From contig JASEFS010000014.1 of the NCBI GenBank assembly GCA_030018495.1, positions 17,119 through 81,118 of the forward strand: DNA of 64,000 nucleotides. The letters run 5' to 3'. Both the position numbers and the translations under genes were made by a program. How positions within the stretch are numbered: the stretch's first letter is position 1; every line of letters begins with the position of its first letter. Positions 9,400 through 17,473 of this stretch are shown here, piece after piece. The notes under the pieces were generated by a model. That model was not told where the DNA came from. It worked only from the letters and a program-made list of their open reading frames with translations, and ran no database searches. This DNA comes from Deltaproteobacteria bacterium. Its GTDB lineage: Bacteria; Desulfobacterota; Desulfobaccia; Desulfobaccales; 0-14-0-80-60-11.

Positions 9400-9915
9400 T
9401 TAACTGGTCTCCACGGAGGCGTGCGCCACATCTGAGTGATTTAGTATATCTTGCAGTTGGGCCTCAATCTCCTCTTCCTTCATATTATTAACTAATGATA
9501 ATTCTTTCACCAAGAGATTTTTGGCGGTGTCCAACATTTTGCGCTCACCGAAGGACAGCTCTTTTTCCAGCTTGAGGAGGGTCAAGTCCCGAAGGACTTC
9601 GGCCACCCTGAGAGGGGAGCCGGTCTTGATCTTGTCCATGTAATCGCGATAGCGCCGATTCCAGGTGGTGGTGTTGATCCGGGTGGGGCGGGTGCGCAGA
9701 ATTTCGTAGATGTCCAGCACGGATTTGGTGTCGATGACTTTCCGCAGGCCGATGTTCTTGGCATTATTGGTGGGGATCATGATGATCATGTCGTTGTCCA
9801 GAAGACGCATAATATAAAAGCTGTGAGGTTGCCCTCCCACCTCTTTTTCCTGGATCGACTCGATCACCCCGACGCCGTGCGCGGGGTAAACAGCCATCTG
9901 GCCAACGTTAAACAT
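9400..9915 (-). CDS. CarD-family transcriptional regulator
   Basis: A 171-residue protein with the CarD/CdnL/TRCF-type RNA polymerase-interaction domain at its N terminus (FNVGQMAVYPAHGVGVIES, residues 2-20) and a C-terminal alpha-helical DNA-binding region (TTWNRRYRDYMDKI, SFGERKMLDTAKNLL). CarD proteins bind the polymerase beta subunit and stabilise open complexes, especially at rRNA promoters. Length agrees with CdnL-type members rather than the larger myxobacterial CarD, which has an HMGA-like tail. An AAAGGAGGT ribosome-binding site confirms the start. A divergent position relative to nothing: ychF upstream is also on the minus strand, with 62 bases between. Confidence 0.93.
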   Translation of the reverse strand: MFNVGQMAVYPAHGVGVIESIQEKEVGGQPHSFYIMRLLDNDMIIMIPTNNAKNIGLRKVIDTKSVLDIYEILRTRPTRINTTTWNRRYRDYMDKIKTGSPLRVAEVLRDLTLLKLEKELSFGERKMLDTAKNLLVKELSLVNNMKEEEIEAQLQDILNHSDVAHASVETS

Positions 9916-9977
9916 GCTACAGACCTCCTTTCATGTACAATTTATCACAATTTCACATCAATGGCAAATTAATTGAC

Positions 9978-11069
9978 TCACCGCTGGAAGCGAAAAGTCA
10001 AAATATCGGCGTCGTGGATTTGGTAGTCCCGGCCTTCGACCTGGATAAGTCCCGCTTCCTTGATTTTGGCCGGAGAGCCCAGGCGCACCAGGTCGTCGTA
10101 GCGCATGACTTCGGCCCGGATAAACCCTTTCTCCATGTCGGAGTGCACCCGGCCTGCGGCCTTGGGCGCGGGGGTGCCGGCCGGCACGGTCCAGGCCCGC
10201 ACTTCGGGGCCCACAATCGTGTAAAAGGTGACCAGGTTGAGCTGGCGGTAGCTTTCCCGGATCAGCCGGTTGATGCCAGGCTCGGTCAGCCCCAGGCTCT
10301 CCAAAAATTCGCGGCGCTCCGATTCGGAAAGTTCCATGAGTTCGGCTTCCAAATCGCCCAGCAAAGGGACCACGGCCACCCCCCGCTCTGCAGCCAGTTC
10401 CTGCAAAGCCAGGTAGTGCGGGCCGCCATGAAACTCCGACTCGCTCAGGTTGGCCACAAACAGATAGGGCTTCAAAGTGAGCAGAGCCACCTCCTTCAAA
10501 TATTCCAGGTCCTGGGGCGACAAACCGAGAGCCCGGGCCCACTTTCCCTGGTTCAAGCCTTCCTCTACCCTGGTCAGGACAGGGAGAGCCGCCGCGGCAG
10601 CCTTGTCCCCGACTTTGGCCCGCTTCTCCAGTTTGAGGCGCTGGCGGCTGAGAATCTCCAGGTCCGCCAGTATCAGTTCCGTTTCCACCACCTCCACATC
10701 CCGCCGCGGATTGAGGCCGCTTAGAGGATGAGGGCATTTGGGGGTTTCAAAGCAGCGCACCACGTGCACCAGAAGGTCGGTGTCCCGGATGTGCCCCAGA
10801 AACTGGTTGCCCAGACCCTCGCCCTGGGACGCCCCGGCAATGAGGCCGGCCACGTCCACAAACTCGATGGTGGTGGGCGTCACGCGCTCCGGCTTTAATA
10901 TCTCCCCCAACTTAGCCAAGTGGGGGTCAGGCACCGGCACCACCCCGATGTTGGGGTTGATGGTGCTGAACGGATAAACGGCCGTTTCCGCGCCGGCCGC
11001 GGTCAAAGCGTTAAAGATGGTGGTCTTGCCCGCATTGGGGAGTCCGATGATGCCGCAGCGCCATGACAT
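9978..11069 (-). CDS. ychF: YchF-type ribosome-binding ATPase (Obg family)
   Basis: A 363-residue member of the YchF/OLA1 group, TRAFAC P-loop NTPases that prefer ATP and bind ribosomes. The P-loop GLPNAGKTT is near residues 8-16, the G3 region gives FVDVAGLIAGASQGEGLGN, and the G4 motif is the family's noncanonical NLSE instead of NKxD. The C terminus is a TGS domain (about 280-363, ending DADILTFRFQR). Length is typical. Upstream lies an inverted heptad-repeat gap separating it from the radical SAM gene. Confidence 0.96.
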   Translation of the reverse strand: MSWRCGIIGLPNAGKTTIFNALTAAGAETAVYPFSTINPNIGVVPVPDPHLAKLGEILKPERVTPTTIEFVDVAGLIAGASQGEGLGNQFLGHIRDTDLLVHVVRCFETPKCPHPLSGLNPRRDVEVVETELILADLEILSRQRLKLEKRAKVGDKAAAAALPVLTRVEEGLNQGKWARALGLSPQDLEYLKEVALLTLKPYLFVANLSESEFHGGPHYLALQELAAERGVAVVPLLGDLEAELMELSESERREFLESLGLTEPGINRLIRESYRQLNLVTFYTIVGPEVRAWTVPAGTPAPKAAGRVHSDMEKGFIRAEVMRYDDLVRLGSPAKIKEAGLIQVEGRDYQIHDADILTFRFQR

Positions 11070-11071
11070 GT

Positions 11072-11217
11072 CAGTTTTCGGTTTTCGGTTTTCGGTTTTC
11101 GGTGAAAAGCTTCAGCAGCATGTAGATTTCTTTTCTCCCGTTCCCAATTTGATTTGATAACGGCGACAATGGCTGTGGCCAGATACAGACAAACAGAAAA
11201 CAGAGAACAGAAAACTA
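11072..11217. repeat. Inverted heptad-repeat pair
   Basis: Left arm 11072-11103 is a (GGTTTTC)n array; right arm 11187-11217 contains AAACAGAAAACAGAGAACAG, close to its reverse complement. The central 80 bases are unique. It fills the gap between the radical SAM gene and ychF and could fold as a long hairpin in RNA. Confidence 0.7.
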
Positions 11218-12372
11218 ACTCCGCCAGATGCCCGGAATCTTGGTCCCGCAATGGCGGCATTTATCTCCTTTAAGGTTTACCTCGCCCACCGCATAGCCCC
11301 GGCGGCTGATGACCAGTTTGCCGCAATTGTGACAGTGGGTGTTCTCCGCCGGGTTCCCCGGCAGGTTGCCCAGGTACACGTATTTCAGACCAGAGTCCAG
11401 GGCGATGCGGCGCGCTTCTTCCAGAGTGCTCACCGGTGTCGGGTAGTGATTCTTCATTTTGTGCAGCGGGAAGAAGCGGGAAAAATGCAGCGGGGTGAGC
11501 GGCCCCAGCTCTTTTTTGATCCATTGGCACATGGCCCTGATCTGGTCCGGTTTATCATTCTTTTGGGGGATGACCAGGTTGACGATCTCCACGTGGACCC
11601 CGCGGCTGCTTAACGTTTTTAGCGTGGCGAGCACCGGTTCCAGTTCCCCATCCACCATTTCCTGATAAAATTTGTTGTCAAAGGCCTTGAGATCAATGCA
11701 GGCCGCGTCCAGCACCTCCGCCAGTTTGGCCAGGGGCTCCGGCGAGACGTAGCCCGCCGAATGGCAGACATTCAAAATCCCGTCTTTTTTGGCCAGCCGG
11801 GCCGTGTCCAGCATATATTCATAAAAGATGACAGGCTCCACGTAGGTGTAGGCAATTGAGGGGCAGTTATTTTTGCGTGCTCCGGCCACCACCTGATCGG
11901 GGGGTGTGTCAAAGTTATAGGTTTCTTCCGGTTTGGCCTGGGAAATCTCCCAATTCTGGCAAAAGATGCAGTGCAGGTTGCATCCCGCGGTGGCAATGGA
12001 ATAAGACGGCGTGCCGGGCAGGACATGAAAAAGGGGCTTTTTTTCGATGGGGTCCACATGCACCGCGCAGGGATTGCCGTAAACCAGACTATAATATGAC
12101 CCTTTGCGGTTTTCCCGCACGCCGCAGTCGCCCCGTTCGCCGGGCTTGACCTCGCACTGCCGGGGACAGAGTTGGCACTTCACTTTCTGGTTGGGCCGCA
12201 CCTGGTAGAAAAGGGCTGGGTGGGGCTTGACCAATCCCTGCCGCATATTCTGAGGGAAAAAAGGAAAAAGCGGGGTGGGCAGGGAAAACAGGGCCAGGGT
12301 GCAGGCGCTTTGCCGGACAAAACTGCGCCGGTCCAGAAGCCTTTCGCACCAGACCCGACGCCCGGTATTCAT
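11215..12372 (-). CDS. amrS: AmmeMemoRadiSam system radical SAM enzyme
   Basis: A 385-residue radical SAM protein. The [4Fe-4S]/SAM motif is GCNLHCIFCQNW with cysteines at 131, 135 and 138. An upstream CxxC...C...C group (66-83, CQLCPRQC then GDCG) and a C-terminal CHNCGK...CRHCG pair match the AmrS family. Partners are an AMMECR1 protein (not in this window) and a Memo-family protein, which is encoded at 55.7-56.6 kb. The first 40 residues have twin arginines (DRRSFVRQ, residues 14-21) and a hydrophobic stretch resembling a Tat signal, which would place the enzyme outside the cytoplasm. The chemistry of the system is unknown. Confidence 0.88.
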   Translation of the reverse strand: MNTGRRVWCERLLDRRSFVRQSACTLALFSLPTPLFPFFPQNMRQGLVKPHPALFYQVRPNQKVKCQLCPRQCEVKPGERGDCGVRENRKGSYYSLVYGNPCAVHVDPIEKKPLFHVLPGTPSYSIATAGCNLHCIFCQNWEISQAKPEETYNFDTPPDQVVAGARKNNCPSIAYTYVEPVIFYEYMLDTARLAKKDGILNVCHSAGYVSPEPLAKLAEVLDAACIDLKAFDNKFYQEMVDGELEPVLATLKTLSSRGVHVEIVNLVIPQKNDKPDQIRAMCQWIKKELGPLTPLHFSRFFPLHKMKNHYPTPVSTLEEARRIALDSGLKYVYLGNLPGNPAENTHCHNCGKLVISRRGYAVGEVNLKGDKCRHCGTKIPGIWRS

Positions 12373-12490
12373 CAGGCCATGCCTTTCATGTCAAAACTCC
12401 AGCGGCTCAAACCAATGGAATTATTCCCCTCAATTTCGAGACCAGGGGCGGCAAAATAGCTGAGGCGAGGTTGGCCTGGAGGCGGGCGGG

Positions 12491-12781
12491 TTAGGACCGG
12501 TTGTTATTTATCCGGTTGCGCAGCACCCCGGAGGTCTTAAAGACCACCACTTTACGGGCTCGAAGAATGAGGTTTTCCTTCGTCTGGGGGTTCCTGCCCC
12601 GCCGGGCATTCTTCTGCCTGACCGAGAATTTGCCAAAACCACTGATGAGCAGATCTTCACCTTGGGCCAGGGTTTCCTTGATGATGCCGAGCACCCGCTC
12701 CACCACCGCCCGGGATTCCTGCTTGCTTAGACCTGCCTGAGTTTGCAAACGCGTGATCAGCTTTTCTTTGGTGAGGGCCAT
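12491..12781 (-). CDS. ihfA: HU/IHF-family DNA-binding protein (IHF alpha-like)
   Basis: A 96-residue histone-like protein that bends DNA. It has the N-terminal helices MALTKEKLITRLQ and the beta-arm signature ISGFGKFSVRQKNARRGRNP with the tip RNPQT, where HU and IHF carry the intercalating proline. The KTKxxLI-like opening and KVVVFKTSGVLRNRIN end are closest to IHF alpha rather than HU. No ihfB partner is in the window. It stands alone between the radical SAM gene and the membrane iron-sulfur gene, all on the minus strand. Confidence 0.88.
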   Translation of the reverse strand: MALTKEKLITRLQTQAGLSKQESRAVVERVLGIIKETLAQGEDLLISGFGKFSVRQKNARRGRNPQTKENLILRARKVVVFKTSGVLRNRINNNRS

Positions 12782-12853
12782 GGTTTGTTCGAAACACCCG
12801 TGGAGGTCAGTTAGTTAAGCTGTTAATAATGGTAAATAATCTGGAAATTGGTG

Positions 12854-13762
12854 TCAAGCTTTTTTTCCGGTGGCCGGGGGCGGCTGTTTTATCAGCCTGG
12901 AATCGGCCGGCCTGGAAAAGTGACGCAGGCCGAAATCCATGGCGTGAAACTTACAGGAGTCCACGCACTTGAGGCACATGATGCAATCCTGGCTGGCCTG
13001 GTCTTCATAGGGTGTTATGCCGGTAGGGCAGGCCTTGACACAAGATTTGCAGTGCAGGCAGTTGCCCTCGATATAATCCACTTTGATTAGGGTCGTGCGG
13101 TTAAACAACCCATAAAAGGCCCCCAAGGGGCATAAGGTGCGGCAAAAAAAACGGCTGATAAAAATGGCCAGAATAATAATCAGGATCAGGATAGTCAACT
13201 TGTTCCAGAAGTAGAAACCCAGGGTCTGCCACAATTCAGGTTTGAGGGAGATGAGAGGAAGGGCCCCCAAAAGCGTTCCGGACGGACAGATAAGCTTGCA
13301 GAACCAGGGGTGCCCCAACCCGAATTGATCAGTCAAAAACAGGGGCATGAGGATCACCGTAGCCACCAGGACCACGTATTTGGTGTAGCGCAAGGGCGGC
13401 CACAGGGAAAACTTGGGGGTGGGGATTTTATAGAGCAGGTCCTGGATGAAGCCGAAGGGGCAGAGCCAGCCGCAGGGCAGACGGCCCACCAGGGTGCCGA
13501 TGAAGCCGAGGTAGCCCAGCACCATGAAGCCGGTATGAGGAAAGGAGGCCGAAGGCGTGTAGCGGATGCTGGCGATAAAGTTCTGCACCGCGCCCACCGG
13601 ACAGGACAGCAGGGCCGCAGGGCAGGAGTAGCAATTCAGCCCGGGGTGGCAGATCGCCTTGAGGGGCCCCTGATAAATGATGGAACCGCCGAAAAGGAAT
13701 TTAAAATAGGAGTTGGTCCCCAGCGCGACCACAGTCTGAATGAGCCACCGGAAGGCGTTCAT
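12854..13762 (-). CDS. Polytopic membrane 4Fe-4S protein (NapH/RnfB-like electron carrier)
   Basis: A 302-residue integral membrane protein with about five hydrophobic segments. Between them are CHPGLNCYSCPAALLSCPVG, LPCGWLCPFGF and FCRTLCPLGAF, the CxxxCP pairs of the NapH/MauN/CcoG-like 4Fe-4S-binding family. Near the C terminus are two ferredoxin-type clusters, CLHCKSCVKACP and CIMCLKCVDSC. It likely moves electrons between a membrane quinone or periplasmic partner and the cytoplasm. Its ATG follows directly on the TGA of the 43-residue CXXC peptide gene, so the two are translationally coupled. The divergent ArsR gene may control both. Confidence 0.85.
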   Translation of the reverse strand: MNAFRWLIQTVVALGTNSYFKFLFGGSIIYQGPLKAICHPGLNCYSCPAALLSCPVGAVQNFIASIRYTPSASFPHTGFMVLGYLGFIGTLVGRLPCGWLCPFGFIQDLLYKIPTPKFSLWPPLRYTKYVVLVATVILMPLFLTDQFGLGHPWFCKLICPSGTLLGALPLISLKPELWQTLGFYFWNKLTILILIIILAIFISRFFCRTLCPLGAFYGLFNRTTLIKVDYIEGNCLHCKSCVKACPTGITPYEDQASQDCIMCLKCVDSCKFHAMDFGLRHFSRPADSRLIKQPPPATGKKA

Positions 13763-13894
13763 TCACCCTACCCCGATGCAGGCCAGACAGATGGTGTTCC
13801 CCAGGTTCATGAGATAGTCGATATCCCCGGTGTTCACCCCGATGAGAAAAAGCAGAGAAAAGATGATGATGAGCACTATGGCTCGCCGCGGCAT
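13763..13894 (-). CDS. Small CXXC-motif membrane peptide (CD1871A-like)
   Basis: A 43-residue ORF too short for most gene callers. It has a basic N terminus (MPRRA), one hydrophobic helix (IVLIIIFSLLFLIGV) and a C-terminal NTICLACIGVG, which matches the pattern of the CD1871A family of CXXC-motif proteins as I recall it. A GGGAGG ribosome-binding site lies six bases upstream. Its TGA is followed without a gap by the ATG of the membrane iron-sulfur gene. A TATAAT-like -10 box on the minus strand is at 13998-14003. Function is unknown; the CXXC pair and the coupling suggest a redox or cluster-related subunit. Confidence 0.75.
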   Translation of the reverse strand: MPRRAIVLIIIFSLLFLIGVNTGDIDYLMNLGNTICLACIGVG

Positions 13895-14061
13895 GATGAG
13901 CCTCCCAGCGTTGTCAGCGGAGGGGGTCTGCTCCCTCAGAAGGATAATTCAGCCGACTACTCCAAATTCTCAGAATTCATCACTTATCCTCAAGAGTATT
14001 ATACCCCTATTCCTGGGAACAAGGGTCTGAGGAATTTTTTTCAATATTTTTTACAAATGTA

Positions 14062-14092
14062 TTGACAAAGCATAATATGCTAATATTATAAT
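14062..14092 (+). promoter_or_regulatory. Promoter and operator-like dyad of the ArsR gene
   Basis: A -35 TTGACA (14062-14067) and a -10 TATAAT (14087-14092) flank a dyad ATAATAT-gcta-ATATTAT at 14072-14089. The dyad overlaps the spacer and the -10 box, the usual place for an ArsR repressor site. The spacer is 19 bases for TATAAT, or 16 if TATTAT at 14084 is used. The predicted transcript start is at or next to the ATG at 14099, with no ribosome-binding site, so the message is probably leaderless. Confidence 0.65.
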
Positions 14093-14098
14093 AAACAA

Positions 14099-14398
14099 AT
14101 GAAAGAGGAAGACACCTTACCAAACCGCCTGGACAAAGCGGCCCGCTGCTTACGGGTGCTGGCCCATCCCACCCGGCTGTTGATCATCCATCTCCTGGGA
14201 GAGGGGGAAAAGTCGGTTCAGGATTTGGAGAAACTGGTGAAAGCTTCCCAGTCAAGCGTCTCCCAACACCTGAATTTACTGAAAGACAGGGACATCCTGG
14301 AGTCCCGGCGTGCGGCCCAGCAGGTGTTTTATCGCCTCAAGGACCCCCGGGTTCTGCAGCTCACGGCTCTCACCCGGGAGTTGTTCTGTAAGGAATAG
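14099..14398 (+). CDS. ArsR-family transcriptional repressor
   Basis: A 99-residue winged-helix protein. The helix-turn-helix region runs about residues 24-68 (LRVLAHPTRLLIIHLLGEGE, then KASQSSVSQHLNLLKD as recognition helix) and the wing follows with RAAQQVFYRLKDP. There is no CxCxxC metal site, so it is not a classic arsenic or cadmium sensor; the ligand or redox signal is unknown. It is divergent from the CXXC-peptide/membrane iron-sulfur pair with 204 bases between and an inverted repeat over its own promoter. That suggests autoregulation and possibly control of the redox pair. Confidence 0.92.
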   Translation: MKEEDTLPNRLDKAARCLRVLAHPTRLLIIHLLGEGEKSVQDLEKLVKASQSSVSQHLNLLKDRDILESRRAAQQVFYRLKDPRVLQLTALTRELFCKE

Positions 14399-14493
14399 TT
14401 TGCGGGGCTCAAGGTTCAAGGTGAGTGCGGCGGAGCACGTAAGGTAGACGCAGATTCTGCTTAAAGAGAACCAATAAGTTGTTGACCGGATTC

Positions 14494-14578
14494 GCCCCCC
14501 TCACCCCAGCCCTCTCCCCCGTCAGCGGTGGGAGAGGGTTCCCCCAAAATTGGGGGAGAAGGGCAGGGTGAGGGGGAA
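14494..14578. repeat. Large GC-rich palindromic element
   Basis: An 85-bp near-palindrome. Outer arms CCCCCTCACCC and GGGTGAGGGGG pair, as do inner CCCTCTCCC and GGGAGAGGG; a CCCCCAAAATTGGGGG hairpin lies in the right half. Elements of this CCCTCACCC/GGGTGAGGG type are common in the intergenic DNA of many proteobacteria. It lies between the ArsR and DsrE-like genes. No T-run follows. Confidence 0.65.
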
Positions 14579-14655
14579 CCCAAGCATATCGGCAGGAGAG
14601 CCGGAATTAAAGCCATAAGCAATTTTTGCAATTCCCTGAAAAGGAGATCAGCCAA

Positions 14656-15099
14656 ATGAACAATAAAAAGGAAAAAGCCTGTTTCATCTGCTCCCGGGAC
14701 ACCCTGGACGGGGCCTACCCCGCCCTTATCCTGGGCATCAACGCGGCCCGCTTGGGCATGGAGGCCAAGGTCTTTTACACCTTCATGGGCGTCAACCTGG
14801 TGCGCAAGGGCGGCATCGAGAAAGCCAAATTCATTCCTCCGGGGGTCATGGGCGCGGTGCCCGGCATGTCCAGCCTGGCCACGGCCATGATGAAGAAAAA
14901 GGCTGAAAAGGCCCAAATCCCGTCGCTTCCGGACCTGATGGAGATGGCCCAGTTGGAGGGGGTGGAACTCATCGCCTGCCGCATGACCATCGACATGATG
15001 GAAATCAAAGAAGAGGACATGCTCGAAGGCGTGCCCATCTGGACCGCGGAGGATTTTCTGAAATATGCCCGGGACGCCAACCTCTGTCTGTTCACCTGA
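14656..15099 (+). CDS. DsrE/DsrF/DrsH-like sulfur-carrier family protein
   Basis: A 147-residue protein of the DsrE-like fold. Recognisable parts are the N-terminal strand ACFICSRDTLDGAYPAL, the glycine-rich turn GMEAKVFYTFMGV and the C-terminal GVELIACRMTIDMM with its conserved cysteine, the usual site of persulfide transfer. The ATG at 14656 was preferred over an upstream in-frame start because of an AAAAGGAG ribosome-binding site 9-10 bases before it. Members move sulfur between enzymes or act as peroxiredoxin-like accessory proteins; no dsr genes are next to it here. Probably a single gene. Confidence 0.88.
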   Translation: MNNKKEKACFICSRDTLDGAYPALILGINAARLGMEAKVFYTFMGVNLVRKGGIEKAKFIPPGVMGAVPGMSSLATAMMKKKAEKAQIPSLPDLMEMAQLEGVELIACRMTIDMMEIKEEDMLEGVPIWTAEDFLKYARDANLCLFT

Positions 15100-15212
15100 T
15101 GGCACCTTGAACTAAAGTCGGCCCTTTGCGGACTTGCGCAGGTCGAAAGACGGTCCTAATATAAACCTAAGGATGGTGAAACCGCTTTTAACTCAAAGAC
15201 CGGGTGACGAAA

Positions 15213-15734
15213 ATGGGCAGAGAAGCCTTGCTGGTAGCGGACATGATAAACGACTTCATTGACCCTGAAGGTTCCCTCTTCGTCGGGCCGGCCGGCCGGG
15301 AAATCGTCCCTTACGTCAAGAAAAAAATTGACGAAGCCAGGAACGCGGGCAAGTTGATCATTTTTATCTGCGATGTGCATTCCCCCGATGATCCCGAGTT
15401 CAAGTACTTCGCCCGCCACGCGGTGAAAGGCACCTGGGGAACGGAAGTAATTCCCGAACTCACCGTCCGGCCTGAAGATCTGCGGGTGGACAAGCCCACC
15501 TATGACAGCTTTTTCAAAACCGACCTGGAGGAGCTTCTGAAGAAAGAGCAAATCGAGCGGGTCGAAGTGGTGGGGGTATGCACCTCCATTTGCGTCTATG
15601 AGACGGCCAAAGGGCTTTTCCTCAGAAAAATTCCCGCGGTGGTGCACCGGCAGGGGGTGGCAGATTTCGACCCCGAGGCGCATGAATTCGCCCTCAAGCA
15701 CCTGGAACGCGTTTGGGGGGCGGAAGTGGTCTAA
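15213..15734 (+). CDS. Isochorismatase-family cysteine hydrolase (nicotinamidase-like)
   Basis: A 173-residue alpha/beta hydrolase of the isochorismatase superfamily. The catalytic triad is readable: Asp in LLVADMINDFID (about residue 10), Lys in RVDKPTYDSFF (about 92) and Cys in GVCTSICVYETA (about 124). The D-x-H-like metal-site region is less clear, so nicotinamidase activity is possible but not certain. An in-frame GTG three codons upstream (15204) is an alternative start; the GGGTGA before ATG 15213 looks like the ribosome-binding site. A strong terminator follows. Confidence 0.88.
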   Translation: MGREALLVADMINDFIDPEGSLFVGPAGREIVPYVKKKIDEARNAGKLIIFICDVHSPDDPEFKYFARHAVKGTWGTEVIPELTVRPEDLRVDKPTYDSFFKTDLEELLKKEQIERVEVVGVCTSICVYETAKGLFLRKIPAVVHRQGVADFDPEAHEFALKHLERVWGAEVV

Positions 15735-15787
15735 GGCGGCGCACCAGGATATTTATCTCGTTAACTCCAGGCTACTAAAATCAAGAC

Positions 15788-15813
15788 AAGCCCCCCGTCC
15801 AGGGGGCTTTTTC
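15788..15813 (+). terminator. Rho-independent terminator
   Basis: Stem AGCCCCC/GGGGGCT with a short CGTCCA-type loop followed by a T-rich run, about 55 bases past the isochorismatase-like gene stop. Confidence 0.85.
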
Positions 15814-15884
15814 TTTGCTTTTCATTTGGTTACGCCGCCGGCTTATGATAGTATTTAACGGATTTGGCGAAGCAGGCGAAAGTT

Positions 15885-16538
15885 ATGAACGCTGCTGATA
15901 TCTGGATACTTGCGGGAGTGCCCGCCTCCTCGTTTGTGGTGGCCCTGTCCGGGGCCTTGATGCCCGGCCCGCTTTTGACCCTGACAGTGGGAGAGTCCGC
16001 CCGCCGGGGCTTTTGGGCCGGCCCTCTGATTATGGTAGGCCATGCGGTTTTGGAACTGGCCCTGGTGATCCTGCTTCTCATCGGCGTGGGCGCCTGGCTG
16101 CACCGCCCCTGGATTTTGGGAGCGGTGGGCCTGGGCGGCGCGGTCATGCTGGGCTGGATGGGCCTGGGCTTGGTCAGGGCCTCCCGCGGCGGCCGCCTGG
16201 AGCTGGACGCCAACGCCGCGGGCGGCCTGCACCCGGTGTGGGCCGGGGTGCTCATGAGCCTGGCCAACCCTTACTGGCTCCTCTGGTGGCTTACCATCGG
16301 TCTGGGCTACGTCCTGTTTTCCGTCAAATATGGGTTTGTGGGGGTGCTCCTGTTCTTTGTCGGGCACATCCTGGCCGACTTCGCCTGGTATACCCTGGTG
16401 GCCGCGGCGGTGGCCCGGGGTTCCCGCTTCCTGTCGGATCAGGTCTATCGCAACTTTTTGGCCGGCTGCGGGGTGTTTCTTTTTGCGTTCGGCGGCTATT
16501 TCGGCTTTCAGGGCGTGAAGTTCTTGCTGAACGCCTGA
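15885..16538 (+). CDS. LysE-family exporter
   Basis: A 217-residue integral membrane protein of the LysE/RhtB translocator family, exporters of amino acids or small metabolites. The N-terminal helix carries the family motif GALMPGPLLTLTVGE followed by ARRGFWAGPLIMVGH. About six hydrophobic helices are visible, including AVGLGGAVMLGWMGLGLV and FLFAFGGYFGFQGV. A TTG seven codons upstream could also open the frame, but ATG 15885 gives the usual short N terminus. It stands alone behind the terminator at 15.8 kb. Substrate unknown. Confidence 0.88.
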   Translation: MNAADIWILAGVPASSFVVALSGALMPGPLLTLTVGESARRGFWAGPLIMVGHAVLELALVILLLIGVGAWLHRPWILGAVGLGGAVMLGWMGLGLVRASRGGRLELDANAAGGLHPVWAGVLMSLANPYWLLWWLTIGLGYVLFSVKYGFVGVLLFFVGHILADFAWYTLVAAAVARGSRFLSDQVYRNFLAGCGVFLFAFGGYFGFQGVKFLLNA

Positions 16539-16757
16539 CCTGCGGGTGAGCTGCAGGTGGTTAGCATCTTCCCCCGGAAGGCGATCGTTTGACCAAATAA
16601 ACTATATCTTGGCCGCCATTTCACCTGTCGCTTTAGGGTTGACCAGGATAAATGCAGCGCCGCCGCCCCCCGGAGGCGCGAAAAACCCCCGGGCGCGGCG
16701 GTTCTACAGCCGAGGGCATGACTGCGAATTTCATAACCGCAATAAGAGGTTTTTTGC

Positions 16758-17387
16758 ATGGGATTAATTCAAAGGGGCCTTATAGTAGGGATGCTGGAGG
16801 TCAACTGCTACGTCGTGGGAGACGACGAAACCAAGGACGCGGTGGTCATCGACCCGGGGGGAGACGAAGACGAAATCCTGGAAGTCTTGCGCCATCACGG
16901 CTTGAATCTCAAATATATCATTGACACCCACGGCCATTTCGACCACGTGGACGCCAATCAGCCGCTGAAGGACGCCACCGGCGCCCAGATCGCCATCCAC
17001 AAGCTGGACGCCCACATGTTGAGCAAGCCGTCGCAAGAGGCTTTGTTTTTCACGGGCAACCGTCTGCGGCTGTCCCAGGCGGACGTTATTCTTAATGAAG
17101 GCGACATCATCACCTTCGGCAACTTCAAGCTTAAAGTTTTGCATACCCCCGGCCACACCCCGGGCGGCATCTCCCTGGTGATGGAAAACCAGCCCCTGGT
17201 CTACGTGGGTGACACCCTGTTCGCCGGGTCCATCGGCCGCACCGATTTCCCGGGCGGCGATTTCAACGCCCTGATTAACGGCGTGCGGACCAAGCTCTTT
17301 ACCCTGGGAGACCATTACATCGTCTATCCGGGCCACGGACCGGTGACCACCATCGGTCAGGAGCGCCAGTATAACCCGTTTTTTTAG
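16758..17387 (+). CDS. MBL-fold hydrolase (glyoxalase II-like)
   Basis: A 209-residue metallo-beta-lactamase-fold protein with all metal-binding motifs: THGHFDHVD, HTPGHTPGGIS, GDTLF and YPGHGP. This pattern belongs to the glyoxalase II-like/YcbL branch, which hydrolyses thioesters; it lacks the C-terminal substrate domain of true glyoxalase II, so YcbL-like is the best name. The ATG has an AGAGG-type ribosome-binding site. It is followed by a heptad-repeat gap and then coaBC on the same strand. Confidence 0.9.
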   Translation: MGLIQRGLIVGMLEVNCYVVGDDETKDAVVIDPGGDEDEILEVLRHHGLNLKYIIDTHGHFDHVDANQPLKDATGAQIAIHKLDAHMLSKPSQEALFFTGNRLRLSQADVILNEGDIITFGNFKLKVLHTPGHTPGGISLVMENQPLVYVGDTLFAGSIGRTDFPGGDFNALINGVRTKLFTLGDHYIVYPGHGPVTTIGQERQYNPFF

Positions 17388-17472
17388 GTTTTCGGTTTTC
17401 GGTTTTCAGTTTTCGGTTTGAGTAAAATCCGAAACCTCGCCTTCGACATTAAACAGAAAACAGAAAGAAACC
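17388..17472. repeat. Inverted heptad-repeat pair
   Basis: Left arm 17388-17421, (GGTTTTC)n with variants, begins directly after the MBL stop codon. The right arm, 17451-17472, is made of AAACAG/AAAACAG units. The centre is about 30 bases. It fills the gap before coaBC. Confidence 0.7.
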
Positions 17473-17473
17473 T

